A stretch of 64,000 nucleotides of DNA from JAICXG01 sp963801255 (GCA_963801255.1 CAWDEC010000015.1:143295-207294), one strand, 5' to 3'; shown: positions 8,252 through 18,125, numbered from the stretch's first letter. A program made the numbers and translations. Notes: a model not told the origin generated them from the sequence alone.

Positions 8252-8913
8252 GGCGTCTCGCGGATCATGTAGCCGAGATGGCGCACCGTGTGAATGAGAG
8301 GCGGGCTATCGATTTTACGACGCAAGCGACTGATGAAAACCTCCACCAGTTTCATGTCGTATTCGTGCTCCCGCTCCCAAACCCGTTCGCACAATTCGGT
8401 TCGAGTAAAGACACGGCCCGGTTCCCTCATCAGCACACGCAGCAACGTGAGCTCTCGCGCGGAAAGCTCGATCCGCCGATCGCCGCGTCGAAGTTCATTA
8501 TCAACCAGGTCAAGGGTGAGATCGGCCACCTGAAGCTTGGCCCGTGCTTTTTCGGAATAACGACGACCGAGCGCGGCCACGCGCGCGATCAACTCCTGCA
8601 TGGCAAAAGGCTTTGCGAGATAATCATCCGCTCCGAGTGCCAGACCGTTCACGCGATCGCTCAGCTCGCCGCGCGCCGTCAAAATCAGGACGCGACTATC
8701 GACATGCGCCTTGCGCAGGTGGCGCAGGATTTCAAAACCGTCGATGCCTGGCAGCATTACGTCGAGTACGATGAGATCGAAGCGCGTTTCGCTGGCAAGC
8801 TTGCGCGCTTCCTCACCGTCATGCAGTACAACCGCCTCATGTCCAGCGGCAGCGAGTGCGCGCGAGATGTGGCGAGCGAGACGTACTTCATCTTCAACAA
8901 CAAGAATATGCAC
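8248..8913 (-). CDS. OmpR/PhoB-family response regulator
   Basis: The 221 residues comprise a receiver domain (1-115) and a winged-helix DNA-binding domain (125-221). The acidic pocket is near E7-D8-E9, the phospho-acceptor is D51 in VLDVMLP, with T79 and K101 as switch residues. The DNA-binding part contains ELSARELTLLRVLM and FISRLRRKID, typical of the family. It is first in a two-gene operon with the kinase at 6905 (4-base overlap). It is divergent from the cupredoxin-kinase-porin operon over a 199-base gap and may control both directions from there. Confidence 0.95.
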   Translation of the reverse strand: MHILVVEDEVRLARHISRALAAAGHEAVVLHDGEEARKLASETRFDLIVLDVMLPGIDGFEILRHLRKAHVDSRVLILTARGELSDRVNGLALGADDYLAKPFAMQELIARVAALGRRYSEKARAKLQVADLTLDLVDNELRRGDRRIELSARELTLLRVLMREPGRVFTRTELCERVWEREHEYDMKLVEVFISRLRRKIDSPPLIHTVRHLGYMIRETP

Positions 8914-9112
8914 CTAAATTGAATGTTATTAACCGAGGATCTGCCTGAAGTTCCATGCGCAGCCTTCACTGCGCGATTCTCGAAAAGTTACGGGTCTGTT
9001 ACTTTTCATTCCCTCTTTATTCCCAACGTCCGAATATAACAATCCCATGGCTGCCCGAAATTTGGTTGACTCCGTTGCAGTCGACGCGGACCGATCTAAC
9101 TGAACCTTTCCC
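8914..9112. promoter_or_regulatory. divergent promoter region between regulator and cupredoxin operons
   Basis: This gap must hold promoters for both directions. It has AT-rich stretches around 8920-8935 and 8990-9020 (TTACTTTTCATTCCC). I see no convincing pair of -35/-10 boxes and no clear direct repeat for an OmpR-type regulator. Confidence 0.4.
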
Positions 9113-9763
9113 ATGATCAAGGAAATCCGGCCTGTAACAATCGCTATCGCGTGCCTCGCAGCTTTTCCCACGATTGGCGTAGGCCAGGCGGTCATCGAGG
9201 GCAACGTCCAACTGCCGAAGGGCCATTACGTGCCGGTGGAAAACGAGCGCTACGAGATTGTGAGCAAAGCCGGGGTGCTTGCGACTGAGCCGCCGCGCGC
9301 GGTTATTTACCTCGCCGGCCAATTTCCCCGATCGGGGCCGCTCCCGACAAAAACGATTGCGCAGAAAGATCTGGCGTTTCTACCGCCGCTGCTCGCGATT
9401 GAGACCGGAACGAAAGTGGAATTTCCCAACAAAGATGAGACCTACCACAACATCTTTTCCTACTCGCCAACCAAGCGCTTCGATCTCGGCCGTTATCCGC
9501 CGGAGCAAAGCCCGGCGCCCTCGGTAGTCTTCGACAGACCGGGCTTAGTAACGCTGCGCTGCGATATCCATGAGCACATGCGTGGTCTCGTTCTCGTCCT
9601 CGACACGCCGTATTTCACGATGAGCGACCCACACGGTCATTTTCGCCTAACGAACCTGCCGGCCGGTCATTTTACGCTCAAAGCCTGGATCAACAGCCGG
9701 AGCACGCTGGAACATCCGGTCGAGCTGCAGAACGGCGGGAAGTTGCAGGTCAATCTCCCGTGA
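9113..9763 (+). CDS. secreted cupredoxin-like (type I copper) protein
   Basis: A signal peptide covers residues 1-25 (AIACLAAFPTIGVGQA). A plastocyanin-like domain follows, with the expected copper ligands: H112 in TYHNIFS, then C150-x-x-H153-x-x-M156 in LRCDIHEHM. From about 165 comes a carboxypeptidase-regulatory-like strand unit, with SDPHGHFRLTNLPAGHFTLK. It likely carries electrons or binds copper in the periplasm. It is the first gene of an operon; its TGA overlaps the GTG of the kinase at 9760 (GTGA). Cupredoxins of this layout are sometimes labelled methylamine utilisation protein, but no such pathway is seen here. Confidence 0.85.
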   Translation: MIKEIRPVTIAIACLAAFPTIGVGQAVIEGNVQLPKGHYVPVENERYEIVSKAGVLATEPPRAVIYLAGQFPRSGPLPTKTIAQKDLAFLPPLLAIETGTKVEFPNKDETYHNIFSYSPTKRFDLGRYPPEQSPAPSVVFDRPGLVTLRCDIHEHMRGLVLVLDTPYFTMSDPHGHFRLTNLPAGHFTLKAWINSRSTLEHPVELQNGGKLQVNLP

Positions 9764-11544
9764 ACTCGGCTGTGGAGACACGCGCTCCAGGTATTCGCCG
9801 CTTCCGCACCAAGCTGCTCGTTGCCATGATGGTGGTCGTCGCGGTTCTGACCTCGTTAGGCATTTTCGCCACTCAGAGGCGGGCAGCGGAAGACGCGCGC
9901 GCTGGCCTCCAGCGCGATTTCGAGCTCGAACTCGCGTCCTTGCACCGCCTTCAGGATTTGCGCAACGCTGCCGTTGCCGATCGGTCCCGCGCGCTGGCGC
10001 AGAATGCGCGCATCCACGCCGCCTTGGAAGATAACGCGCTTGATCTCCTTTACCTAAGCGCGGGTGCAGAGTTGCGCGATGTCATGCAACAGCCGGAAGC
10101 GGGACACGACGGCGCCGATACTTTGCATGCCCGTTTTTATCGCTTCCTCGACGTTCATGGGGCAGTCATCACCCCGCCTAACGATAGCGGAATGGGCGCA
10201 CTGACACGAGAGGAAGAGGCGCGCCTGGCGCAGTCCACCGTTCCACGAACCATACAGAGCGGCTATTTGATCAGGCACGAGGAACCAGGCGGCCCGGCGG
10301 CTGATGAGATGATTGCGGTGCCGATTCTCTCCAGCGAAACCAGCGAGGTTATCGCCGCGCTTGTGCTCGGCTTTAAGCCGGTAGAATCAATGCCGCGTGG
10401 AGAATCAACCGGCATGCGGAGCGGAATTCTCGTGGATGGAAAACTAAGCCTGGCGAATTTCAATCTGCAGGCCCAGGAACAGCTTCAACGCGAAGTCACG
10501 CGCGAAATCGCCCAAAGAAGTGGCAAAAGCGAAAGCATTCAAACGGAGATCAACGGGTTGCCGCATCTGCTTTTTTTCAAACGTCTTAATCCTGAGTCCG
10601 GTTATTCGCCGGCCTTCGAAGTTTGCGTTTATCCGCTCGATCAATTGCTCAGGCGGCAGGCGCGACTGCGCTGGCAGATTCTGGCGGCCGGCGGCGTTCT
10701 CATGTTGGCTGGCTTTCTCGTCAGCACCGTTTTCTCAAACCGTCTTTCTCAGCCCGTGGAAGAACTGGCGGTCGTCTCAGAAGAAAACCTGGCACAGCGC
10801 CAGCGTGCGGAAGCAGAACTGCAAACCACTGCTGAGGAGTTGCAGCGCTCGGCCCGCTTCTCCGCCGATGCATCGCATCAACTTAAGAATCCAATCACTG
10901 TCCTGCGAGCGGGTTTGGATTCGTTGCTCGCGCGCGATGGATTTCCGCAGGAAGTCTATGAGGAAATCTCAACGCTCATTCACCAGACCTATCGCCTCAC
11001 AGGAGTCGTGGAGGATCTGCTCCTCCTTTCGCGCATGGACGCCGGTAAGCTGCGACTTTCGCTCAAAACGATCGATCTTTCGCACCTGGTCGATGAATGG
11101 GTCGACGATCTTCAGGCATTGCCGGAGGCATCGTCGCTGCGGGTGGAAAGCGATATTCCCGAAGGCTTGGAAATTGCCGGCGAAATTAAATACACGGGAT
11201 TGGTTGTGCAAAATTTGCTTGATAACGCACGAAAGTATAACCGCCGCGAAGCTGGAATCATCCGCATTGTCGCCCGGCCTAACGGCTCGCAGGTCGAGTT
11301 GCGCATAGCAAACACCGGCCGGGGCATTCCCCGCGATGCGCAGCCATATATCTTCGAACGTTTTCACCGTGCGGGAGCGAGTGAGGACGTGCCTGGTCAT
11401 GGCCTGGGCTTAAATCTGGCGCGCGAACTCGTGCGATTGCACGGCGGCGAATTGCGACTCGTTAGGTCGAACGCCGAATGGACAGAATTCAGCGCAACAT
11501 TCCGCATCCCACGACAGGCCAGGCAACCCGCGGCGAGCGCATGA
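9760..11544 (+). CDS. membrane sensor histidine kinase with large periplasmic sensor
   Basis: The 594-residue kinase starts at a GTG overlapping the cupredoxin stop. A first membrane helix lies at about 18-38, a long periplasmic domain at 40-305, and a second helix at about 308-328. A short linker leads to the H-box SADASHQLKNP with H373. The N-box is NLLDNARKYN and the G-boxes contain GRGIPRD and GHGLGLNLARELV. Its core resembles the kinase at 6905 (SADASHxLKxP, WTE near the C-terminus), so they are likely paralogues with different sensors. No regulator gene is paired with it; the one at 8248 is the obvious partner, by inference. Its TGA overlaps the ATG of the porin at 11541. Confidence 0.92.
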   Translation: MNSAVETRAPGIRRFRTKLLVAMMVVVAVLTSLGIFATQRRAAEDARAGLQRDFELELASLHRLQDLRNAAVADRSRALAQNARIHAALEDNALDLLYLSAGAELRDVMQQPEAGHDGADTLHARFYRFLDVHGAVITPPNDSGMGALTREEEARLAQSTVPRTIQSGYLIRHEEPGGPAADEMIAVPILSSETSEVIAALVLGFKPVESMPRGESTGMRSGILVDGKLSLANFNLQAQEQLQREVTREIAQRSGKSESIQTEINGLPHLLFFKRLNPESGYSPAFEVCVYPLDQLLRRQARLRWQILAAGGVLMLAGFLVSTVFSNRLSQPVEELAVVSEENLAQRQRAEAELQTTAEELQRSARFSADASHQLKNPITVLRAGLDSLLARDGFPQEVYEEISTLIHQTYRLTGVVEDLLLLSRMDAGKLRLSLKTIDLSHLVDEWVDDLQALPEASSLRVESDIPEGLEIAGEIKYTGLVVQNLLDNARKYNRREAGIIRIVARPNGSQVELRIANTGRGIPRDAQPYIFERFHRAGASEDVPGHGLGLNLARELVRLHGGELRLVRSNAEWTEFSATFRIPRQARQPAASA

Positions 11545-12750
11545 TCAAGCCTCTTGTCATCGGCGCCTGCCTCTTCGTTTCGGCTTTGCCCGCACTGGCG
11601 GCCGAGGATTTTCTCGACGAAGTGGATCGCGCCCTGACGATCAGCACTTTTGACGATCAATTGCGCGCGCGTGTCAGCGGGTTATTCGATTTGGAGTATT
11701 ACAACGTGCCGCAGCCGCCTCCTGGCCTCATCCAGACCGACGACCATAACCTGGTTGTGCCACGTCTTACCCTGTTCCTCGATGCAAAAGCCGGGCCTAA
11801 CATTTATATCTTTGCCCAAACGCGCGTCGATACCGGCTTCGATCCGACGGACCATGGCTGGCAATGGCGAGCCGATGAGTACGCAGTCCGCTTCACCCCA
11901 TGGGATGACGGTCGCTTTAACCTGCAGGTGGGAAAATTTTCGACCGTCATCGGTGGCTGGATCGAACGTCATCTCTCCTGGGAAAATCCGTTCGTCAATG
12001 CTCCCCTGCCCTACGAAAATCCCGACGCTGGTCTCCGATTTTGAGGTGCCGTTTGCGGGTTACAGTTTTCGCAATCTGCCCGCCGCCTACAAGTATGCCT
12101 TTCTTCCCATAATCTGGGGTCCTGCTTATACGATCGGGGCTTCGGTGAGCGGCAAGCTGGGAATATTTGAGTACGCTGCCGCAGTAAAAAACGCACCAGC
12201 CGCGTCGCGACCTGAAACCTGGAGCGATTACGATTTCGCATATCCAGCAGTCGAACTGCGGCTCGGACTTCAGCCTAACGAAGCCTGGCACTTTGGCATC
12301 TCCGCGACGGAAGGTTCTTATCTTACTTCTGCGGCCGACCGTTATCTCTACGGCACCAGCCGCGGCGATTATCTCCAGATGCTCCTCGGCCAGGACGTCA
12401 GCTGGGCGCGCGGCCATTGGCAGGTGTGGGCGGAGGCCTTCGAGGCGCGCTTCGAGGTGCCGGGTCTTGGAAACTCCGATGTCTTCTCATACTACGTCGA
12501 GACAAGATACCAGATCACGCCGCAGCTATTCGGAGCCCTGCGCTGGAATCAGGAATTTTTCGCCAGCGACGACGACCCGCAGGGCCAACCGATCGCTAAC
12601 GGACACGACGTCTGGCGCGCCGAAGCCGCATTGGGCTATCGCTTCACCGCCCACACGCAACTCAAAGTTCAATACAGTTTGGCGCGAGGCGATTTTGTCT
12701 CAGAAAATCTGAATGGCACGTTTGCGGCTCAGCTAACCATTCGTTTCTAG
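11541..12750 (+). CDS. outer-membrane porin-like protein, interrupted by a one-base frameshift
   Basis: From ATG 11541 a signal peptide (MIKPLVIGACLFVSALPALAA) leads into strands typical of an outer-membrane barrel: SGLFDLEYYNVPQPP, LTLFLDAKAGPNIYIFAQTR, FTPWDDGRFNLQVGKFSTV. The frame stops at 12044 just after PLPYENP. Removing one C of the CCC at 12021-12023 continues as TLVSDFEVPFAGYSF, then VIWG-type and barrel strands to LNGTFAAQLTIRF at 12750. The C-terminal phenylalanine fits a barrel. The repaired protein has about 402 residues. It is the third gene of the cupredoxin-kinase operon (ATGA overlap) and may admit or export the compound that is sensed. Confidence 0.8.
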
Positions 12751-12839
12751 CTGCCGGGGTTGCGAGGAAGAACCAGGTTGGTGCGCTAGGCTATGTCCTA
12801 TCGCCAGGGAGAGATAACGGAGAAAGGAAAATAAATTCG

Positions 12840-15068
12840 ATGATTCGTTACGCTGTTTCAAGCTTGGCGGCGACAGTACTTCTCGCTGGGATTTCGCTGG
12901 CCAACGCCAGTGAGCCAACTTCAACCGCAAAGACCGGCCGTGTTGCGGCCGGCGCGGTTGCCTTCCGGCAAAGTGATCCCTTGAAATGGACTTGGGATTC
13001 CGGGAGTTCTTCAATCTCAGCACCGGAAGTCGCTTCTTCTCCCGCACCTCTTCTGCCTCTGATTCAAAAAGGCCCGGTGCGGGTTCAGCTACAGCAAATC
13101 GCCCACGGCTTGAATGCCCCTAACGACCTCACTTCCGTGGGAGACGGGCGTCTTTTCGTTAATCAACAGAACGGTCTTGTTGCCTTAATCAAGAACGGAA
13201 TGGTCGTCACCACACCCTTTCTCGATGTCTCGGACCGGCTTGTTTCGAGCACGGGAGAACGCGGTTTACTTGGTCTGGCTTTTCACCCGGGCTACAACGA
13301 TCCCTCCAGCCCGGGTTATCGAAAGTTCTATACCTACACAAGCGAACCGGTGAGCGGTCCGGCGGATTTTACGGTGCCTAAGACCGGCGCGTTCGATCAC
13401 CAAAGCGTGATCGCGGAATGGCAGGTCTCGACTGCCAATCCCGATGTCGCGGACTCCGCAACGCGGCGCGAAGTCATGCGCATCGATGAACCGCAATCGA
13501 ATCATAATGCCGGCAAACTGGCCTTTGCCCCCGGCGAATCTTACCTTTACATTTCGTTAGGCGACGGCGGCGCCGGCAACGACGCTGGCGATGGTCACAA
13601 TCCCGTCACCGGCAACGGCCAGGATCTTACCACCGTTCTCGGCAAGATTCTTCGAGTTGATCCGGTCGATCCCAGCCTAACCAATAGCAGTACAGATCCA
13701 GTCAGTACCAACGGCAAATATCGCGTACCAGCCAGTAACCCTTTCATCAATAACAACACGGCGGTGCATGAGATTTACGCTTACGGCCTGCGGAATCCCT
13801 TTCGCTTTTCCTTCGATGCTTCGAGCGGGCGATTGATTGCCGGCGACGTTGGCCAAAACAACGTCGAAGAAGTCGACTTTATCGAGGCCGGCAAGAACTA
13901 CGGCTGGCATCTCAAGGAAGGCACATTCCTTTTCGATCCGAGCGATGCTTCCGTCACACCGGACCCCTCCCCTGATCCTTCGCTCATCGATCCCGTGGCG
14001 CAATACAGTCACTCCGACGGCTCAGCGATCATTGGTGGATTCATCGAGCGCGGCCCAAGCGTGCCGGCGCTCAACGATATGTATGTTTTCGGCGATTACT
14101 TTGGTTCCTCAGGCACCGGCCGCCTCTTCTACTCTGACTTCTCCGGCGGTCTGATCCAGGAACTGCGCATCGGCGAGCCCGAACAGCCGCTGGGGATTTT
14201 TCTCAAGGGTTTCGGCCGCGACGATAATGGGGATATCTATGCCTTGGGCGATGGCACGCCGGACGGTGGCGTCGTTCTCAAACTCGTCTCCGTTGCCGCG
14301 ACACCTGCAATGCAGAATCTTTCCACCCGTCTGAATGTCGGCGTGGGCGATAACGTTCTCATCGCAGGGTTCATCATTACGGGGAGCGAGAGCGAACAGC
14401 TCGTGCTGCGTGGGATCGGACCATCACTCGCCGTGAGCGGTTCGTTAGGCGACCCCAAGATCGAGTTGCACGACAGTACCGGCGCCCTCATAGCGTCCAA
14501 TGATGACTGGATGGATGGTCCGGACCAGGCGCAAATCACCGCCTTAGGACTTGCGCCTAACGACACCAAAGAATCGGCGCTTCTCGCGGAGTTGGCGCCC
14601 GGAAGCTACACCACCATCCTGAGCGGCAGCGATGGCGGCACTGGTATTGGCCTCGTCGAACTCTACGCCACCGATGAGACCGAGGCCGCGAGTCCGGTTA
14701 ACATTTCCACCCGCGGATTTGTGCAAACGGACGACAATGCCCTGATTGGTGGCTTTATCATCGGCGGAACGCAAAGCCGCAGTATCCTCCTGCGCGCCAT
14801 CGGGCCCTCGTTAGGCGCGGCCGGAATTATTAATCCGCTTCTGGATCCCACATTGGAGCTGCATGACTCGAACGGTGCGCTCATCACGGACAACGACAAT
14901 TGGCGCGACACTCAGGAGGCGGACATCGCCGCTACCGGTATTGCGCCGGGCGACGATCGCGAATCTGCGATCCTGACGGAGCTTGCCCCGGACGCCTATA
15001 CGGCCATCGTGCGCGGCGCCAACAATAGCACCGGCGTCGGCCTCGTGGAAGCCTACCAGTTACCGTGA
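12840..15068 (+). CDS. secreted PQQ-dependent sugar dehydrogenase-like protein with two C-terminal repeats
   Basis: A signal peptide covers residues 1-23. Residues about 75-480 form a six-bladed glucose/sorbosone dehydrogenase domain. Marks are NDLTSVGDGRLFVNQQNG, ERGLLGLAFHPGY, YLYISLGDGGAGNDAGDG, EIYAYGLRNPFRFSFD and VGQNNVEEVDFIEAGKNYGW. The calcium and PQQ site residues cannot be assigned with certainty. Two homologous repeats of about 125 residues follow (about 487-615 and 616-742), each with STR, IAGFII / IGGFII, LRGIGPSL / LRAIGPSL, ELHDS and GxGLVE. This tail unit is common on secreted proteins in Verrucomicrobiota and may attach them to the surface. It would oxidise sugars in the periplasm or outside the cell. 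742 residues in total. Confidence 0.87.
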   Translation: MIRYAVSSLAATVLLAGISLANASEPTSTAKTGRVAAGAVAFRQSDPLKWTWDSGSSSISAPEVASSPAPLLPLIQKGPVRVQLQQIAHGLNAPNDLTSVGDGRLFVNQQNGLVALIKNGMVVTTPFLDVSDRLVSSTGERGLLGLAFHPGYNDPSSPGYRKFYTYTSEPVSGPADFTVPKTGAFDHQSVIAEWQVSTANPDVADSATRREVMRIDEPQSNHNAGKLAFAPGESYLYISLGDGGAGNDAGDGHNPVTGNGQDLTTVLGKILRVDPVDPSLTNSSTDPVSTNGKYRVPASNPFINNNTAVHEIYAYGLRNPFRFSFDASSGRLIAGDVGQNNVEEVDFIEAGKNYGWHLKEGTFLFDPSDASVTPDPSPDPSLIDPVAQYSHSDGSAIIGGFIERGPSVPALNDMYVFGDYFGSSGTGRLFYSDFSGGLIQELRIGEPEQPLGIFLKGFGRDDNGDIYALGDGTPDGGVVLKLVSVAATPAMQNLSTRLNVGVGDNVLIAGFIITGSESEQLVLRGIGPSLAVSGSLGDPKIELHDSTGALIASNDDWMDGPDQAQITALGLAPNDTKESALLAELAPGSYTTILSGSDGGTGIGLVELYATDETEAASPVNISTRGFVQTDDNALIGGFIIGGTQSRSILLRAIGPSLGAAGIINPLLDPTLELHDSNGALITDNDNWRDTQEADIAATGIAPGDDRESAILTELAPDAYTAIVRGANNSTGVGLVEAYQLP

Positions 15069-15093
15069 GCTCGGCCCATGGCCAATCTGTGCA

Positions 15094-15130
15094 AAAAAAA
15101 CCGCCGCCTCCGGTGACCAGAGGCGGCGGT
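15094..15130 (-). terminator. Rho-independent terminator after the M13 peptidase gene
   Basis: A perfect 10-bp stem CCGCCGCCTC / GAGGCGGCGG (15102-15111 and 15121-15130) is preceded on the + strand by eight A, which read as a T-run on the minus strand. It lies 48 bases beyond the stop of the peptidase at 15178. Confidence 0.9.
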
Positions 15131-15177
15131 GAGTTAGCCAGTTACTGCAATCAATAACGAATAAGTCTTAAGCCGTG

Positions 15178-17382
15178 TTACCAAATGTTGGCACGTTCGC
15201 TGGCCGGTCGAACCATCGGGCTGTTATCCGGGAGATTGAAGGCTTTTTGAAACTCCGGCATGTTCGAAATAGGGACAATCGTCCGAAAACGACCTGGCGA
15301 ATGCGGATCGGTCGCAAGCCGCAACTTGGTTAGCTCATCCCGCTGGTTGGCCCGCCAGATTTGCGCGTAAGCCAGGAAGAATCGTTGGTCGGGCGTAAAG
15401 CCGTCTATCTTTTGGTCTGCCGTTTCCGGATGCTTCGCTTGTGCTTTTTTGAAGGCGGCATAAGCGATTTTAAGTCCGCCAATATCGGCAATATTTTCGC
15501 CCAGAGTTAGCTCGCCATTGATGTGCAGACCCGGAAGCGGCTCGCAGGCCGAGTACTGAGCGACGATCGCTTTCGTGCGCTTGGCGTAAGCCTGAGCGGA
15601 AGCCGCGGTCCACCAATCGCGCAAGTTACCAACTTCATCATACTGCCGACCTTGATCGTCGAAGCCGTGAGTCATCTCATGACCTATGACCGCACCCATG
15701 CCGCCGTAATTCACGGCGTCGTCTGCCGTTGGGTTATAGAAAGGCGGCTGGAGAATGCCAGCGGGAAAGACGATCTCATTCATATTCGGATTGTAGTAGG
15801 CGTTCACCGTCGGAGGAGTCATGCCCCACTCGGTCCGATCCACTGGTTTGCCCACCTTGTGCATTTCGCGGGCAACCTCAAACGTCTCGCTCCGAAAGAC
15901 GTTCGAAGCGTAGGGTCCGCGATCGATCGTCAGTAACGAGTAATCACGCCACTTATCCGGATACCCAATCTTAACCGTGAACGCTGCGAGCTTCTTGAGC
16001 GCGGCCTGCTTGGTCGCTTCGTCCATCCAATCATTGTTCCTGATTCGGTCGGTCAGGGCATCCTTGAGGTTATTCACCATTTCCAAGGCGCGCTGCTTGG
16101 CATCGGGTGGAAAATGATCGGCAACATAAAGCTTGCCGAGCGCTTCTCCTATCTCGCCGTCAATGGTCTCGACCACTCGTTTCCAACGTGGCTTAAGCTG
16201 CTGAGCGCCGGTGAGAGTCTTGCCGAAAAAGGCGAAGTTCTCGTCGACGAAATCCTTGGATAGTGTCGGGGCGGCGTTATGAACAAGATGCCACCGGAGA
16301 TAAGTCTTCCAGTCGTCTAGGGAGACATTTTGATAAGACGTCTCGACGGTCTTGAAAAAGTCGGGCTGACCGACATTGATGGCACCCGGGTTAGTCAGCT
16401 CCAATTGTTTGAAATAACTACTCCAGTTAAAGTCAGGCGTAAGCTTTTGCAGGTCGGCCTGCGACATTTTATTGTAGTTCTTCTGCGGATCCCGCAGTTC
16501 GACCCGCGTGCGCGAGCCCTTGGCCAGGGAGGTCTCGACACTCATGACAGTTTTGGCATGAGCCGCCGCTGCCTCCGGAGAGTCGCCAAGAAGAGTGAAC
16601 ATCTTGGTTACGTGAGCCACATATCCGTCTCGGATCTTTTTCGATGCATCGTCCTCTTTGACGTAGTAGTCGCGGTCAGGAAGACCTAGCCCACCCTGAA
16701 AAGCTTCGGCGATAACCATGGTGCTGTTCTTGTCATCCTGCCCGGACGTGAAGCCGAAAAGGGCCTGTATCCCGAGGCTATGAAGATGAGCAATTTCGTC
16801 AGTCAGGCCAGCCTTATCCTTCAATGCATCGATATGCTGTAACTCCTTTTGTAACGGCTCGCCGGCCGCCTGGGCGATGGCTTGTTCATTCATGCCGCTG
16901 GCATAGAAGTCACCCACCTTTTGCAAATCAGCGTCGGCCGCTTTCTCGATTTTCGGCTTCCCCGCCTCTTTATTGCTCAAGTTAGCAGCCTGCTCGGCAA
17001 TCTCGTGCAGGGAGTCGTTATTCTTTTCGATCAGCTCATTGAAGCTGCCCCAACGGGAATACTCCGGCGGAATGGGATTGTTTTTCAGCCAAGTGCCATT
17101 GGCGTAGCCGTAGAAGTCATCCCCCGGTTTGATCGAGGTATCCATGTTCCTGGGGTCAAGCGGCGGCGGATTCTTTTCCACCCTTGGTTGGCCTGTAGCG
17201 GGTGCGGAGGCCGAACTAGCAGCGGCGACGGGCGGCGGGCTTTGCTGCGAGGGTGCCTGCTCAGGTTTGTGGATCGTTGGCGGCAGGGAAGAACCAACGG
17301 GTGAATGGCTGGGCTCGGATTGGCCACGCAAGGTGGCAGCGCAGAGCAGGCCAACAACAGTAATAGCAATATTTTTAATCAT
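15178..17382 (-). CDS. M13 (neprilysin/PepO-like) zinc metallopeptidase, exported
   Basis: I start at 17382 because MIKNIAITVVGLLCAATLRG is a proper signal peptide; the open frame reaches 17493, but those extra 37 residues lack that character. The mature protein has a Pro/Ala-rich linker to about residue 75, the M13 N-domain (FYGYANGTWL) and the catalytic domain. The latter has NAYYNPNMNEIVFPAGI, the zinc site HEMTH at 568-572, the third ligand E629 in GENIADIGG and a C-terminal tryptophan. The length of 734 residues is normal. M13 enzymes cut short peptides in the periplasm or outside. It is monocistronic with its own terminator. Confidence 0.93.
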   Translation of the reverse strand: MIKNIAITVVGLLCAATLRGQSEPSHSPVGSSLPPTIHKPEQAPSQQSPPPVAAASSASAPATGQPRVEKNPPPLDPRNMDTSIKPGDDFYGYANGTWLKNNPIPPEYSRWGSFNELIEKNNDSLHEIAEQAANLSNKEAGKPKIEKAADADLQKVGDFYASGMNEQAIAQAAGEPLQKELQHIDALKDKAGLTDEIAHLHSLGIQALFGFTSGQDDKNSTMVIAEAFQGGLGLPDRDYYVKEDDASKKIRDGYVAHVTKMFTLLGDSPEAAAAHAKTVMSVETSLAKGSRTRVELRDPQKNYNKMSQADLQKLTPDFNWSSYFKQLELTNPGAINVGQPDFFKTVETSYQNVSLDDWKTYLRWHLVHNAAPTLSKDFVDENFAFFGKTLTGAQQLKPRWKRVVETIDGEIGEALGKLYVADHFPPDAKQRALEMVNNLKDALTDRIRNNDWMDEATKQAALKKLAAFTVKIGYPDKWRDYSLLTIDRGPYASNVFRSETFEVAREMHKVGKPVDRTEWGMTPPTVNAYYNPNMNEIVFPAGILQPPFYNPTADDAVNYGGMGAVIGHEMTHGFDDQGRQYDEVGNLRDWWTAASAQAYAKRTKAIVAQYSACEPLPGLHINGELTLGENIADIGGLKIAYAAFKKAQAKHPETADQKIDGFTPDQRFFLAYAQIWRANQRDELTKLRLATDPHSPGRFRTIVPISNMPEFQKAFNLPDNSPMVRPASERANIW

Positions 17383-17657
17383 GAAGTAAGGATGCGAGAA
17401 CGGTACGGCGAGACCGCAACCGGCCGCGTTGGACTGAGGCATACTGGTCCTCAGCTGCGCAAGCGCCGCAACGTCATGCAAGGGCCGTACCATGCAAGAA
17501 CAATTTGAACAGACGCCTGGCCCACAAGAAGTTAGTCCAGCAAATACGCAATCCGCGCTTTTTTGACTTTGTCATTTGTGGGACGCGCCCGTCTCAGTTT
17601 TGGAATTTGTGAAGTGGGTTGCAGACTCTTTCAGGTGACTAGACTTTCGCCCATCCC

Positions 17658-18125
17658 ATGAATCCACAAAAATCGACATCTGATGACCAGAGGCAGCCAG
17701 GCAAAGTTGCGGTGAAGGATGTACGCGCGATTTATGCGGAGCTGGAGGCGCGGCCGGTGGAGCGCGATTGCCTGCGGCGTAATGAATGCTGCCAGTTCAA
17801 ACTCACCGGGCTGACACCTTATCTGACCAAGGGCGAAGCACTCGTGGCCGCTTACGCCTGGCGCGCCTCTGGGCGTAGATCTTTGCCTGTGGAGTCCGAC
17901 GGGACGTGTCCTGTCTTCGATCCCAGCCAAGGCAAGTGCCTGATTTATGCCGACCGGCCGTTCGCCTGTCGGACCCACTTCTGTGCCGCAGCCGGCGGAC
18001 CGATTGCTCGACGCGAAGTGCTTGATCTGATTCGACGTTTGGAAACGATTGACGCTCGACTTCAGGGCGATGGGCCACGAAAACTGCCTGCGGCGGTCAA
18101 TGCCGCCTTACAGGAACTCGCCTAA
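17658..18125 (+). CDS. YkgJ-type cysteine cluster protein
   Basis: The 155-residue cytoplasmic protein has seven cysteines in the family pattern: C38, C44-C45, C84, C94, C104 and C109. The last group reads CLIYADRPFACRTHFC. Such proteins are predicted to bind zinc or an iron-sulfur cluster; the role is unknown. The last two codons are GCC TAA, supplied by a copy of the dispersed octamer at 18120-18127. It is convergent with the efflux operon, 35 bases away. Confidence 0.85.
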   Translation: MNPQKSTSDDQRQPGKVAVKDVRAIYAELEARPVERDCLRRNECCQFKLTGLTPYLTKGEALVAAYAWRASGRRSLPVESDGTCPVFDPSQGKCLIYADRPFACRTHFCAAAGGPIARREVLDLIRRLETIDARLQGDGPRKLPAAVNAALQELA

